A stretch of DNA of 64,000 bases, taken from positions 62,001-126,000 of the forward strand of contig NZ_VJNO01000011.1 in assembly GCF_007096885.1 (NCBI RefSeq). The letters are read 5' to 3'. Position 1 is the first letter of the stretch, and the number at the start of each line of letters is the position of its first letter. Below the pieces are notes generated by a model. The model did not search any database. It was given only the letters and a program-made list of their open reading frames with translations, and was not told the DNA's origin. The position numbers and the translations under genes were made by a program. Source of the stretch: Streptomyces sp. 130 (lineage in GTDB: Bacteria; Actinomycetota; Actinomycetes; Streptomycetales; Streptomycetaceae). This document shows positions 26,683-36,185 of the stretch, piece after piece.

Positions 26683-28653
26683 ATGCGCCAGGAACATGTA
26701 GAACCCAAGGACCGGTCGGCCGTACGTTCGCTGCTGCGGCTGTGGCCGTACGTGAGGCCCGTACGGGCACGGCTCTTCGGGGCCGCCCTGGTGGCGATCG
26801 TCGCCTCCTGTCTGAGCCTGGTGATCCCGCTCGTCCTGAAGTGGATCGTGGACGGCCCTGTCGCGGACTCGGACCCGGGCGGGGTCTGGCTCGGCGCGCT
26901 GTACCTGCTGCTCCTGGGCGTCGCCGAGGCGGTGCTGTTCGGGGTGCGGCGGTGGATGGTGGCGCGTCCGCTGGCGGGGGTCGAGGCGTCGATGCGGGCG
27001 GATCTCTACCGGCACCTCCAGCGGCTGCCCGTGGCCTTCCACGACCGCTGGCCCTCGGGGCAGTTGCTGTCGCGCGGGACGACGGACCTGATGATGGTCC
27101 GGATGTTCCTGGCCTTCCCGCTGACCTTCCTGCTGGTCAACGCGACCACGATCCTCGTCGGCTTCGTGGTCCTGCTGCTCCAGGAGTGGACGCTCGGCCT
27201 GGTGCTGCTCGTGCCGGTCATCCCGCTGGTGCTCGTCTGCTCGGCCTTCGAGGCGAAGTACGCCAAGGTGGCGCGCCGCGCCCAGGACCAGGTCGGCGAC
27301 CTGACGACCGTGGTCGAGGAGAGCGTGCTCGGCATCCGGATCATCAAGGGCTTCGGCCGCCACCGCACCCAGTCCGACGCCTTCCGGGCGCTCGCCGGGC
27401 AGCTGCGCGGCACGGAGCTGGCCAAGGCCCGGCTGCTCGCGCGGATCTGGACCCTCATCACCACGCTCCCCGAACTCGCCATCGGGGCCGCCCTGGTGTT
27501 CGGGACGATCGAGGTCGCCGACGGCGGGCTGTCGGCGGGCACCCTGGTCGCCTTCCTCTCCACGGCCCTCGCGCTGCGCTGGCCCGTCGAGTCGATCGGC
27601 TTCCTGCTGGCGATGAGCCAGGAGGCGGCGACGGCGACCGAGCGGTACTTCGAGGTGATGGACGCAGCCGAGGAGGAGGACACCGGCCGGGCGGTCTCGA
27701 CCGGGGCCCCCGGGGCGGACGGCATCGTCTTCGAGGGCGTCGAGTTCCGCTACCCCGACGCGGAGGAGGGCTCGGCGCCCGTCCTGGAGCGCATCGACCT
27801 GCACGTCCGTCCGGGCGAGACCATGGCCCTGGTCGGCGCGACCGGGTCCGGCAAGACCACGCTCACCTCACTGGTGCCCCGGCTGTACGAGGCGACGGCC
27901 GGGCGGATCACCCTGGACGGCGAGGACATCACCGCGATGCCGCGCGCCCGGCTGCGGGAGCTGGTGTCGGTGGCGTTCGAGGAGCCGACGCTCTTCTCGG
28001 CGAGCGTCGGGGAGAACGTGCTGATGGGCGCCGAGGGGGCCGGCGAGGAGGAGCTGCTGCGGGCGCTCTCGGTCGCCCAGGCCGGCTTCGTCCAGGAGCT
28101 GCCGCACGGGGTGGACACCGAGGTCGGCGAGCAGGGCCTGAGCCTGTCCGGCGGCCAGCGCCAGCGGCTCGCCCTGGCCCGGGCGGTGGTGGGCCGGCCG
28201 CGCTTCCTGGTCCTCGACGACCCGCTCTCCGCGCTCGACGTGCACACGGAGGCCCTGGTCGAGGCGGCGCTCCGGCAGGTCCTGGCGGAGACCACGGCGG
28301 TGGTGGTCGCGCACCGGCCGTCGACCGTGATGCTCGCGGACCGGGTGGCGCTGCTGTCCGGGGGCCGGATCAGCGCGGTCGGCACCCATCAGGAACTCCT
28401 GCGCACCAACGCCGAGTACGCCTGGCTGATGTCGGGCGCGGACACGCCGGCCGGCACCGGCTCCGACACCCGCACCGGCTCCGGCTCCGGCTCCCGCACC
28501 GACACCGGCACCAGCGCCGACACCGGCTCCGACACCCGCACCGGCACTGGCTCCGACACCGGCACCCGCCCTCGCACCGGCACCGGCACCGGCACCCGCA
28601 CCACCGAATTCCTGGGCACGAAGGCCCCTGCCGAGGAGGGCAGCACCCGATGA
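26683..28653 (+). CDS. ABC exporter subunit 1 with low-complexity C-terminal tail
   Basis: A 656-residue fused membrane/ATPase half-transporter. Six helices occupy about residues 25-310. The ATPase has Walker A ALVGATGSGKTTL, signature GLSLSGGQRQRL, Walker B FLVLDDPLSALDV and H-switch VAHRPST. Walker B ends DDP, so the usual catalytic Glu is Asp, marking the degenerate site of a heterodimeric exporter. After residue ~588 comes a ~65-residue tail made almost only of Thr, Gly, Ser, Asp and Arg, from DNA of ACCGGC/TCCGAC repeats. TAGGCT at 26670-26675 ends 7 nt before ATG, with no ribosome site, suggesting a leaderless message. Confidence 0.92.
   Translation: MRQEHVEPKDRSAVRSLLRLWPYVRPVRARLFGAALVAIVASCLSLVIPLVLKWIVDGPVADSDPGGVWLGALYLLLLGVAEAVLFGVRRWMVARPLAGVEASMRADLYRHLQRLPVAFHDRWPSGQLLSRGTTDLMMVRMFLAFPLTFLLVNATTILVGFVVLLLQEWTLGLVLLVPVIPLVLVCSAFEAKYAKVARRAQDQVGDLTTVVEESVLGIRIIKGFGRHRTQSDAFRALAGQLRGTELAKARLLARIWTLITTLPELAIGAALVFGTIEVADGGLSAGTLVAFLSTALALRWPVESIGFLLAMSQEAATATERYFEVMDAAEEEDTGRAVSTGAPGADGIVFEGVEFRYPDAEEGSAPVLERIDLHVRPGETMALVGATGSGKTTLTSLVPRLYEATAGRITLDGEDITAMPRARLRELVSVAFEEPTLFSASVGENVLMGAEGAGEEELLRALSVAQAGFVQELPHGVDTEVGEQGLSLSGGQRQRLALARAVVGRPRFLVLDDPLSALDVHTEALVEAALRQVLAETTAVVVAHRPSTVMLADRVALLSGGRISAVGTHQELLRTNAEYAWLMSGADTPAGTGSDTRTGSGSGSRTDTGTSADTGSDTRTGTGSDTGTRPRTGTGTGTRTTEFLGTKAPAEEGSTR
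28440..28610 (+). repeat. Degenerate hexamer repeats encoding the exporter tail
   Basis: About 170 bases built from ACCGGC, TCCGAC, ACCCGC and similar 6-base words. All are multiples of 3, so length changes keep the frame. Such DNA is prone to slippage. Confidence 0.75.
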
Positions 28654-30557
28654 CCAGCACGACGACCGGCCGGCCGGCCGAGCCCGCCGAACCCGGCGGC
28701 ACCGACGGCACCGGCGGCACCGGCGGCGTGGAGGACCGGCTGACGGCCGCCCCGGAAGCGGCGGCCGGGGACCCCTTCGACCGCGACGACCTGCCGACCC
28801 CGCGCGGCGCCACCCGGCAGCTGCTCGCCTCGCTGCTGCGGCCGATGCGGGGGCGGGTGGCCGCGTCCGCCCTGGCCATCCTGTTGCAGCAGGCCGCGGT
28901 GCAGGCCGGGCCGCTGCTGGTCGCGTACGCCATCGACAGCGGGGTGCCCGCCTTCCGCGACGAGGACTACGGGCCGCTGATCGCCGTGGCGCTGGGCTAC
29001 GCCCTGTGCTCGGTGGCCTCGGGCGCCCTGCAGTACGCGTTCATCCAGCTCTCCGCGCGGGTCAGCCAGGACGTCCTGCTCGACCTGCGCGGCCGGATCT
29101 TCCGCCACGCGCAGGCGCTCAGCGTGGACTTCCACGAGCGCTACACCTCGGGCCGGCTGATCTCCCGGTCCACGACCGACCTGGAGTCACTGCGGGAGCT
29201 GCTGGAGGAGGGGCTCCAGGAGCTGATCCACATCGTCCTGTCCTTCGTGTCCATCGCCGTGGTGCTGCTCTGGCTGGACCTGGCGACGGGCGCGGTGGCG
29301 GTGGCGTCCTTCCTGCCGCTGTACCTGCTGGTGCGGCTGTACCGGAAGCGTTCCTCGGTGATCTTCGCGGGGCGTTCGACGGCGATCGCGTCGGTCGTCG
29401 TGAAGTTCGCGGAGACCATGAACGGCATCCGGCCCGTCCAGGCGTTCCGCCGCGAGCGGATCAACGACGCGGCTTTCCTGGAGCTGAACACGCGTCACCG
29501 GGCCGCGAACGGCGACGCGATGCTGGAGAACGCGCGTTACGTCGTCGGCTCGCGGCTCGTCGCGAACACGGCGGTGGCCGCGATCGTGCTGTGGGGCGCC
29601 TACCGGGTGGCGGACGGCGGTCTCGCGCTGGGGGTGCTGGCCGCGGTGGTGCTCTATCTGCGCCGGCTGTACGACCCGATCGACCGGCTCAGCATGTTCC
29701 TCAACTCCTTCGAGTCCGCGGCCGCCTCGCTGGCGAAGATCGCCGGGCTGCTCGCGCAGGCGCCGACGGTCCCGGAGGCGCTGGAGCCCCGTGCGCTGCC
29801 GGCCAGGGCCGGGGACGAGCCGGGCCGCGAGGTCGTCTTCGACGGGGTGAGCTTCGGATACCGGACGGGCGGCGAGGTGCTGCCCCGGTTCGACCTGACG
29901 ATCCCGGCGGGGCAGACGGTGGCCGTGGTCGGCTCCACGGGGGCCGGCAAGTCGACGCTCGCCAAGCTGCTCGCCCGGTTCTACGACCCGAGCGCGGGCC
30001 GGGTCCTGCTGGACGGCACCGACCTGCGCGACCTGGCCACGCCCGAGCTGCGGCGCGGTGTGGTGATGGTGACCCAGGAGGCGTTCCTGTTCTCCGGGAC
30101 GGTCGCGGAGAACATCGCGATCGGCCGGCCGGAGGCAAGCCGGGAGGAGATCGAGCGGGCCGCGAAGGCGATCGGCGCCCATGACTTCATCACCGGTCTG
30201 CCCGACGGCTACGACACCGATGTGCGCAAGCGGGGCGGCCGGATCTCGGCGGGGCAGCGGCAGTTGGTGGCGTTCGCCCGGGCGCTGCTGGCCGACCCGG
30301 CGGTGCTGATCCTCGACGAGGCGACCAGTTCGCTGGACATCCCCGGTGAGCGCGCGGTGCAGCAGGCGATGGACACGGTGCTGCACGGCCGCACCGCGGT
30401 GGTCATCGCGCACCGGCTCTCGACCGTGGAGGTCGCGGACCGGGTGCTCGTGATGGAGCGGGGGCGGATCGTGGAGGACGGCGCGCCGGCCGAGCTCATC
30501 GCGGGCACCGGCCGGTTCGCCGGTCTGCACCGCGCGTGGCGGGAGAGCCTGGCCTGA
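28650..30557 (+). CDS. ABC exporter subunit 2
   Basis: A 635-residue half-transporter whose ATG overlaps the stop of subunit 1 (ATGA at 28650-28653), so translation is coupled. A ~60-residue Gly/Thr/Ala-rich cytoplasmic N-terminus precedes six helices. The ATPase has Walker A AVVGSTGAGKSTL, a full Walker B VLILDEATSSLD with catalytic Glu, and H-switch IAHRLST. The signature is altered to RISAGQRQL instead of LSGGQ. Together with the DDP variant in subunit 1, this predicts one full and one degenerate site, as in TM287/288- or BmrCD-type heterodimers. Substrate unknown; multidrug or peptide export is usual. Confidence 0.93.
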   Translation: MTSTTTGRPAEPAEPGGTDGTGGTGGVEDRLTAAPEAAAGDPFDRDDLPTPRGATRQLLASLLRPMRGRVAASALAILLQQAAVQAGPLLVAYAIDSGVPAFRDEDYGPLIAVALGYALCSVASGALQYAFIQLSARVSQDVLLDLRGRIFRHAQALSVDFHERYTSGRLISRSTTDLESLRELLEEGLQELIHIVLSFVSIAVVLLWLDLATGAVAVASFLPLYLLVRLYRKRSSVIFAGRSTAIASVVVKFAETMNGIRPVQAFRRERINDAAFLELNTRHRAANGDAMLENARYVVGSRLVANTAVAAIVLWGAYRVADGGLALGVLAAVVLYLRRLYDPIDRLSMFLNSFESAAASLAKIAGLLAQAPTVPEALEPRALPARAGDEPGREVVFDGVSFGYRTGGEVLPRFDLTIPAGQTVAVVGSTGAGKSTLAKLLARFYDPSAGRVLLDGTDLRDLATPELRRGVVMVTQEAFLFSGTVAENIAIGRPEASREEIERAAKAIGAHDFITGLPDGYDTDVRKRGGRISAGQRQLVAFARALLADPAVLILDEATSSLDIPGERAVQQAMDTVLHGRTAVVIAHRLSTVEVADRVLVMERGRIVEDGAPAELIAGTGRFAGLHRAWRESLA

Positions 30558-30561
30558 CGAC

Positions 30562-30601
30562 CCGGCCGTCCGCCCCTTTTGTCCCGGGGGCGGACGGCCG
30601 G
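30562..30601 (+). terminator. Terminator after the ABC exporter operon
   Basis: A perfect 15-bp stem (CCGGCCGTCCGCCCC at 30562-30576, complement 30587-30601) with loop TTTTGTCCCG. Confidence 0.85.
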
Positions 30602-30939
30602 ATCGCGCCACGCCTCCGCACTGTCTCGACAGGTGGGAACTTTCCGCACGTTCACATTCGCGTCGCACGCCGCTCTTCCGCCCGTAATACCGACGCGCCC
30701 TGCGCTTTCGGCGCGCGGGAGGGCTCGGCGGCCCCCGTGGCACCGCCGTGCGAAGATCCGCGAAACGTCCGCTTAACGAACACGTATCTTCCGGCAACGA
30801 ACGAATTCCGGCCAAGTTGTTGACGCGGTCCTGACAGAGATGGCCGACTCCTGACACTCTTCACCCCGTTCCGCGCTCTGCTTGCTCTGCCCGGACGGCT
30901 CTCCCAGCCGCCGGTACCCCCCTCGCAGAAGGAGTCCGC
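30602..30939 (+). promoter_or_regulatory. Long upstream region of the metalloprotease gene
   Basis: No gene is seen in these 338 bases. The right half is AT-richer and holds a TTGACG word near 30819 and the repeated octamer TCCTGACA (about 30828 and 30849), plausible promoter or operator elements for a developmentally regulated exoenzyme. A clear -10 partner is not evident. Confidence 0.4.
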
Positions 30940-32994
30940 GTGAGATCCACGCACAGCCGCCGTGCCACCGCGACCGGCGCTCTCATAGCCGCAGCCGCCC
31001 TCCTCGCCGTAGGCGTCCAGACGGGACCGGCCTCCGCCGCCCCGGACGACGGCACCGCCAGGACCGCCACCGCCTCCAAGGCGAACCCCGGCGCCCTGCC
31101 CAAGCAGCTCTCGCCCTCGCAGCGCGCCGAGCTGATCCGCGAGGCCACCGCGAGCCGGGCGGCCACGGCGAAGAAGCTCGGTCTCGGGTCCCGGGAGAAG
31201 CTCGTCGTCCGCGATGTCGTCCAGGACAACGACGGCACCACGCACACCCGTTACGAGCGCACCTTCGACGGTCTCCCGGTCCTCGGCGGCGACCTGGTCG
31301 TCCAGGAGACCGGGGCCGGCGCGACGGAGAGCGTCGTCAAGGCGTCCCGCGCCACCAGCGCCCAGCTGAAGGCCGTCGACACGGTCGCGGACATCACCCC
31401 GGCGGCGGCCACCAAGCAGGCGCTCGGCGCGGCGAAGGCGGCCGGTTCGGACCGGGCCGAGGCCGACACGGCGCCCCGCAAGGTCGTCTGGATGGCCTCC
31501 GGGACACCGCAGCTGGCGTACGAGACCGTGGTCGGCGGCCTCCAGGAGGACGGCACCCCGAACGCGCTGCACGTCATCACGGACGCCTCCACCGGAGCGA
31601 AGCTCTACGAGTGGCAGGCCATCGAGAACGGCGTCGGCAACACCGAGTACAGCGGCCAGGTCACCCTGGGGACCTCCGGCTCCTCCGGCGGCTACAACCT
31701 GACCGACACCGCGCGCGGCAGCCACAAGACGTACAACCTGAACCACGGCACGTCCGGCAAGGGCACCCTCTTCTCCGGCGCCGACGACGTCTGGGGCGAC
31801 GGCAGCGCCTCGAACCCGGAGACGGCGGCGGCGGACGCCCACTACGGCGCGGCCGAGACCTGGGACTACTACAAGAACGTCCACGGCCGCACCGGCATCC
31901 GGGGCGACGGCGTCGGCGCGTACTCCCGCGTCCACTACGGCAACAACTACGTGAACGCCTTCTGGGACGACAGCTGCTTCTGCATGACGTACGGCGACGG
32001 CAGCGGCAACGCCAACCCGCTGACCGCGCTGGACGTGGCGGCCCACGAGATGAGCCACGGCGTCACCTCGAACACGGCCGGCCTCAACTACAGCGGCGAG
32101 TCCGGCGGCCTCAACGAGGCGACCAGCGACATCTTCGCCACCGCCGTCGAGTTCTACTCCAACACCGCCGCCGACCCGGGTGACTACCTGATCGGCGAGA
32201 AGATCGACATCAACGGCGACGGCACGCCGCTGCGCTACCAGGACAAGCCGAGCCGCGACGGCATCTCCAAGGACTCCTGGTACTCGGGCATCGGCAGCAT
32301 CGACGTGCACTACTCGTCGGGCCCGGCCAACCACTTCTTCTACCTGCTGTCCGAGGGCAGCGGCGCGAAGACCATCAACGGCGTCAGCTACAACTCCCCC
32401 ACCTCCGACGGCCTGCCGGTGACCGGCATCGGCCGCGCGAAGGCCGAGCAGATCTGGTTCAAGGCGCTCACCACCAAGTTCACCTCCACCACCAACTACG
32501 CGGGGGCCCGCACCGGCACGCTGGCGGTGGCCGGTGAGCTGTACGGCACCAGCAGCGCCGAGTACAAGGCCGTCCAGGACGCCTGGGCCGGGATCAACGT
32601 GGGTGCGCGCTCCGACGGCGGCACCGACCCGACGGACCCGGGTGACGGCACGGTCTTCGAGAACAAGACCGCCGTGTCCATCCCGGACGGCGGCTCGGCC
32701 GTCACCAGCTCGGTCACCGTCTCCGGCCGCTCCGGCAAGGCGCCCAGCGCCCTGCAGGTCGGCGTGGACATCACCCACACCTACCGCGGTGACCTGGTTA
32801 TCGACCTCGTCGCCCCGGACGGCTCCACCTACCGGCTGAAGAACTCGAACATCAGCGACTCGGCGGACAACGTCAAGGCGACCTACACCGTCAACGCCTC
32901 GTCCGAGACGGCCAACGGCACCTGGAAGCTGAAGGTCCAGGACGTCTACAGCGGGGACAGCGGGAAGATCAACAGCTTCAAGCTGACCTTCTGA
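30940..32994 (+). CDS. Secreted M4-family (thermolysin-like) metalloprotease with P domain
   Basis: A 684-residue preproenzyme. GTG 30940 follows AGAAGGAG. Signal peptide to about residue 33 (VGVQTGPASA), then FTP/PepSY-type propeptide to about 225. The catalytic zinc motif is HEMSH at 369-373, with the third ligand Glu393 in GGLNEATSD. The active-site His lies in IDVHYSSGPANHFFY. After a short linker (GGTDPTDPGDG) the C-terminal ~115 residues form a proprotein-convertase P domain (VSIPDGG to INSFKLTF), likely removed or used for stability. It degrades external protein. It is monocistronic and flanked by terminators. Confidence 0.95.
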   Translation: MRSTHSRRATATGALIAAAALLAVGVQTGPASAAPDDGTARTATASKANPGALPKQLSPSQRAELIREATASRAATAKKLGLGSREKLVVRDVVQDNDGTTHTRYERTFDGLPVLGGDLVVQETGAGATESVVKASRATSAQLKAVDTVADITPAAATKQALGAAKAAGSDRAEADTAPRKVVWMASGTPQLAYETVVGGLQEDGTPNALHVITDASTGAKLYEWQAIENGVGNTEYSGQVTLGTSGSSGGYNLTDTARGSHKTYNLNHGTSGKGTLFSGADDVWGDGSASNPETAAADAHYGAAETWDYYKNVHGRTGIRGDGVGAYSRVHYGNNYVNAFWDDSCFCMTYGDGSGNANPLTALDVAAHEMSHGVTSNTAGLNYSGESGGLNEATSDIFATAVEFYSNTAADPGDYLIGEKIDINGDGTPLRYQDKPSRDGISKDSWYSGIGSIDVHYSSGPANHFFYLLSEGSGAKTINGVSYNSPTSDGLPVTGIGRAKAEQIWFKALTTKFTSTTNYAGARTGTLAVAGELYGTSSAEYKAVQDAWAGINVGARSDGGTDPTDPGDGTVFENKTAVSIPDGGSAVTSSVTVSGRSGKAPSALQVGVDITHTYRGDLVIDLVAPDGSTYRLKNSNISDSADNVKATYTVNASSETANGTWKLKVQDVYSGDSGKINSFKLTF

Positions 32995-33050
32995 GCCCCG
33001 TCCGCGCCACCCCCCACCACGCGGGTCACCGCATGACCCGCCGCTGACAC

Positions 33051-33091
33051 GGAACCGCCCGGGAGAAGAGACCCTCCTCCCGGGCGGTTCC
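33051..33091. terminator. Convergent terminator between the metalloprotease gene and glgP
   Basis: A perfect 15-bp stem (GGAACCGCCCGGGAG 33051-33065, complement 33077-33091). A smaller 8-bp hairpin (33021-33028/33034-33041) lies just before it. Confidence 0.85.
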
Positions 33092-33109
33092 GTCATGCCG
33101 GGGCGGCGC

Positions 33110-35713
33110 TCAGCGCAGCAGCACGCCGCCGCCCTCGCCGGCGGCCCCGGCCGGCTGCGCGACCAGGCCGAGTTCGGCGCCGCCGGCCAGCAGCCGGTGG
33201 GCGGGCAGCACGCGCACGGTGTAGCCGTACGGGCCCGTGCGGTCCAGGGCGAGCGGGCCCTCGTACAGCCAGTGGCCCTCCAGGTCCTGGCCGCCCGCCG
33301 GCTTCAGCGGGAAGACCTGGGCCTCGGTGATCGCGTCGGACGAGTCGACCCGCCCGGCCACCGCCTGGACCTCCACGTCGTCCGGCGCCAGCGCGCCCAG
33401 CGAGACCCGCACCCGCAGCGCCAGCGTGGACCCCAGCTCCGCCGTCGTGACGGAGGCGGTCGGCGCCACCGCCTCCACGTGGTCGACGGCCACCCCCGGC
33501 CAGGCGGCCCGTACCTTCGCCTTCCAGCCCGCCAGCTCCCGCGCCCGGGGCGCGTCCAGCGCGCGCTGGGCGAGCGCGGCGGGGGCGTACAGCCGCTGCA
33601 CGTACTCCGCGACCATGCGGTCGGCGAGCACCTTGGGGCCCAGGGTGCCCATCGTGCGGCGGACCATCTCGATCCAGCGTCCCGGCAGCCCGTCGTCCCC
33701 GCGCTCGTAGAAGTGCGGGGCGACCCGGTCCTCGATCAGCTCGTACAGGGCGCCCGCCTCCAGGTCGTCGCGCCGGTCCTCGTCCAGCGCGCCGCCCTCG
33801 GCCGTGGGGATCGCCCAGCCGAAGTCCGGCTCGAACCACTCGTCCCACCAGCCGTCGAGGACGGAGAGGTTGAGGCAGCCGTTGAGCGCGGCCTTCATCC
33901 CGCTGGTACCGCACGCCTCCAACGGGCGCAGCGGGTTGTTCAGCCAGACGTCGCAGCCCGGGTAGAGCTTCTGGGCCATCGCCATCCCGTAGTCGGGCAG
34001 GAAGACGATGCGGTGCCGGACCCGGGCGTCGTCGGCGAACCTGACCAGCTCCTGGACCAGCCGCTTCCCGCCGTCGTCGGCCGGGTGGGCCTTGCCCGCG
34101 ACGACGATCTGGACCGGCCGCTCCGGGTGCAGCAGCAGCGCCCGCAGCCGGTCCCGGTCGCGCAGCATCAGCGTCAGCCGCTTGTACGAGGGGACGCGGC
34201 GGGCGAAGCCGATGGTGAGGACGTCCGGGTCGAGCACCCCGTCGATCCAGCCGAGTTCGGCGGGCTGGGCGCCCCGGTGGCGCCAGGAGGCGTGCAGCCG
34301 CTGCCGGACCTCGGCCACCAGCTGTTCGCGCAGGGTGCGGCGCAGGTCCCAGAGCCGGCGGGCCGGGATGTCCGCGACGGAGTCCCAGCGGCCCGGGGTG
34401 CCGCCCGACTCGGCGCGCAGCCGGTAGACCTCGGGGGCCACCCAGGTCGGCGCGTGGACGCCGTTGGTGACGGAGGTGATCGGGACCTCCGGCGCGTCGA
34501 AGCCCGGCCAGAGACCGGCGAACATCTGCCGGCTGACCGCGCCGTGCAGCGTGGAGACCCCGTTGGCGCGCTGGGCGAGCCGCAGTCCCATGACCGCCAT
34601 GTTGAAGACGCCCGGGTCGCCGCCGGGGTAGGTCTCGGTGCCGAGCTCCAGGACGCGTTCGGCGGGGACCCCGGGCAGTTCGCCGTCCTCGCCGAAGTGA
34701 CGGGCGACGAGCTCGCGGTCGAACCGGTCGATTCCGGCCGGGACCGGGGTGTGGGTGGTGAAGACGGTGCCGGCCCGCACGGATTCCACCGCGGCGTCGA
34801 AGTCCAGGCCGGTCGCCGCGAGTTCGCGGATGCGTTCCAGGCCGAGGAAGCCGGCGTGGCCCTCGTTGGTGTGGAAGACCTCGGGGGCGGCGTGGCCGGT
34901 CAGCCGGCAGTAGGCGCGCACGGCGCGGACGCCGCCGATGCCGAGCAGCATCTCCTGGAGCAGCCGGTGCTCGCTGCCGCCGCCGTACAGCCGGTCGGTG
35001 ACCTCGCGTTCGCCGGGGGCGTTCTCCTCGACGTCGGAGTCGAGCATGAGCAGGGGGACCCGGCCGACGTGGGCCTGCCAGATCTGCGCGTGCAGGGACC
35101 GGCCGCCGGGCAGGTCCAGGACGATCTGGCTGGGGGTGCCGTCGGCCTCGCGGATCAGGGTGAGCGGCAGCTCGTTCGGGTCGAGGACGGGGTAGTGCTC
35201 CTGCTGCCAGCCGTCCCGGGACAGGCTCTGCCGGAAGTAGCCGTGCCGGTAGAGCAGCCCGACGCCGATGAGGGGCACGCCCAGGTCGCTGGCGGCCTTG
35301 AGGTGGTCCCCGGCGAGGATGCCGAGCCCGCCGGAGTACTGGGGCAGGGCGGCGGTCACCCCGAATTCGGGTGAGAAGTAGGCGATGGCGGCGGGGAGCG
35401 CGCCGTCCTGCTCGCGCTGCTCCTGGTACCAGCGGGGCTCCTGGAGGTACGCGCGCAGGCCGGCGGACGCCTCGGCGAGCCGGTGCAGGAACGCTTCGTC
35501 CCGGGCCAGCTCGGCGAGCCGCCCCGCGGACACGGAGCCGAGCAGGCGTACGGGATCGCACTCCGCGCCGGAGCCGGCCGCCGGGTCGACGGCCCGGAAG
35601 AGCTCACGGGTCTCGGTGTGCCAGGACCAGCGCAGGTTCCGCGCCAGGTCGCTGAGGGGTTGGAGGGAGTCCGGAAGGACGGGACGCACGGTGAATCGAC
35701 GAATGGCCTTCAC
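33110..35713 (-). CDS. glgP: Alpha-glucan (maltodextrin) phosphorylase
   Basis: An 867-residue PLP enzyme that releases glucose-1-phosphate from alpha-1,4-glucan ends. GTG 35713 (VKAIRRFTVRPVLP) follows AAAGGTGG at correct spacing; longer frames to 35863 lack support. Family signatures are NLRWSWHTETRELF near the N-terminus, YFSPEFGVTAALPQYSGGLG, the histidine segment FHTNEGHAGFLGLER, FVAGKAHP-like IVVAGKAHPADDGGKR and GTSGMKAALNGCLNLS near the phosphate site. It belongs to the short GlgP group of actinobacteria. It is divergent from glgE across 472 bases, so synthesis and breakdown genes share a regulatory region. Confidence 0.95.
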   Translation of the reverse strand: MKAIRRFTVRPVLPDSLQPLSDLARNLRWSWHTETRELFRAVDPAAGSGAECDPVRLLGSVSAGRLAELARDEAFLHRLAEASAGLRAYLQEPRWYQEQREQDGALPAAIAYFSPEFGVTAALPQYSGGLGILAGDHLKAASDLGVPLIGVGLLYRHGYFRQSLSRDGWQQEHYPVLDPNELPLTLIREADGTPSQIVLDLPGGRSLHAQIWQAHVGRVPLLMLDSDVEENAPGEREVTDRLYGGGSEHRLLQEMLLGIGGVRAVRAYCRLTGHAAPEVFHTNEGHAGFLGLERIRELAATGLDFDAAVESVRAGTVFTTHTPVPAGIDRFDRELVARHFGEDGELPGVPAERVLELGTETYPGGDPGVFNMAVMGLRLAQRANGVSTLHGAVSRQMFAGLWPGFDAPEVPITSVTNGVHAPTWVAPEVYRLRAESGGTPGRWDSVADIPARRLWDLRRTLREQLVAEVRQRLHASWRHRGAQPAELGWIDGVLDPDVLTIGFARRVPSYKRLTLMLRDRDRLRALLLHPERPVQIVVAGKAHPADDGGKRLVQELVRFADDARVRHRIVFLPDYGMAMAQKLYPGCDVWLNNPLRPLEACGTSGMKAALNGCLNLSVLDGWWDEWFEPDFGWAIPTAEGGALDEDRRDDLEAGALYELIEDRVAPHFYERGDDGLPGRWIEMVRRTMGTLGPKVLADRMVAEYVQRLYAPAALAQRALDAPRARELAGWKAKVRAAWPGVAVDHVEAVAPTASVTTAELGSTLALRVRVSLGALAPDDVEVQAVAGRVDSSDAITEAQVFPLKPAGGQDLEGHWLYEGPLALDRTGPYGYTVRVLPAHRLLAGGAELGLVAQPAGAAGEGGGVLLR

Positions 35714-36185
35714 GCGTTCCACCTTTACAGGGGACCTACGAATCCGAGCGGGACGCACCTCCATGTGCGCCGCTCCGTCACCCTCGACGGTAACCGTGTC
35801 CCCGGCGCGCCCGACACGGCGCGCGGCTTTCCCGTACGCCTCCCCCGTCCCGCAGGGCGTCACCGGGCCCGTACGTCACAGGCGTTATGGCCGATTCCTT
35901 CCCCTCATTCGGTCTTGTGGGCCTTCACGGCACAGGGAAAGCTGCCGGGTGGCGCCCATTCCCACCTCCCCCGTACGCCCGAGGAGATGACATATCACCG
36001 GATTGGCCCACCACGATGCGGGGGAAGGCTTCTCCGGTACCCGGAAAGAATGCATTCGGATGACAGCCGATGACGGTTCATCTCCGGCACGCGTGTGATT
36101 CATTCCCTGGCCGCCGGTGATCGGTCCCCGGTTCGTATACGACCTGTTTGGACTGCCATTCGAGTGAACGCGCACAGGAGCGGCC
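35714..36185. promoter_or_regulatory. Divergent regulatory region between glgP and glgE
   Basis: These 472 bases hold no supported gene. They must carry both promoters. Towards glgE a TATACG -10-like word lies near 36137, giving a ~40-nt leader. The region is noticeably less GC-rich between 35880 and 36170 than the flanking genes. A 28-codon frame at 35987-36073 begins after GAGGAG but overlaps that site and has no coding signs. Confidence 0.45.

Noticed and set aside
28440..28610. CRISPR-like array
   Set aside because: Repeats are 6-base words without unique spacers and lie inside a coding gene. No CRISPR array was found elsewhere in the window.
35987..36073. A 28-codon frame after GAGGAG in the glgP-glgE gap, possibly a leader peptide
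   Set aside because: The ribosome-like sequence touches the start codon, no attenuator structure follows, and the frame has no coding bias.
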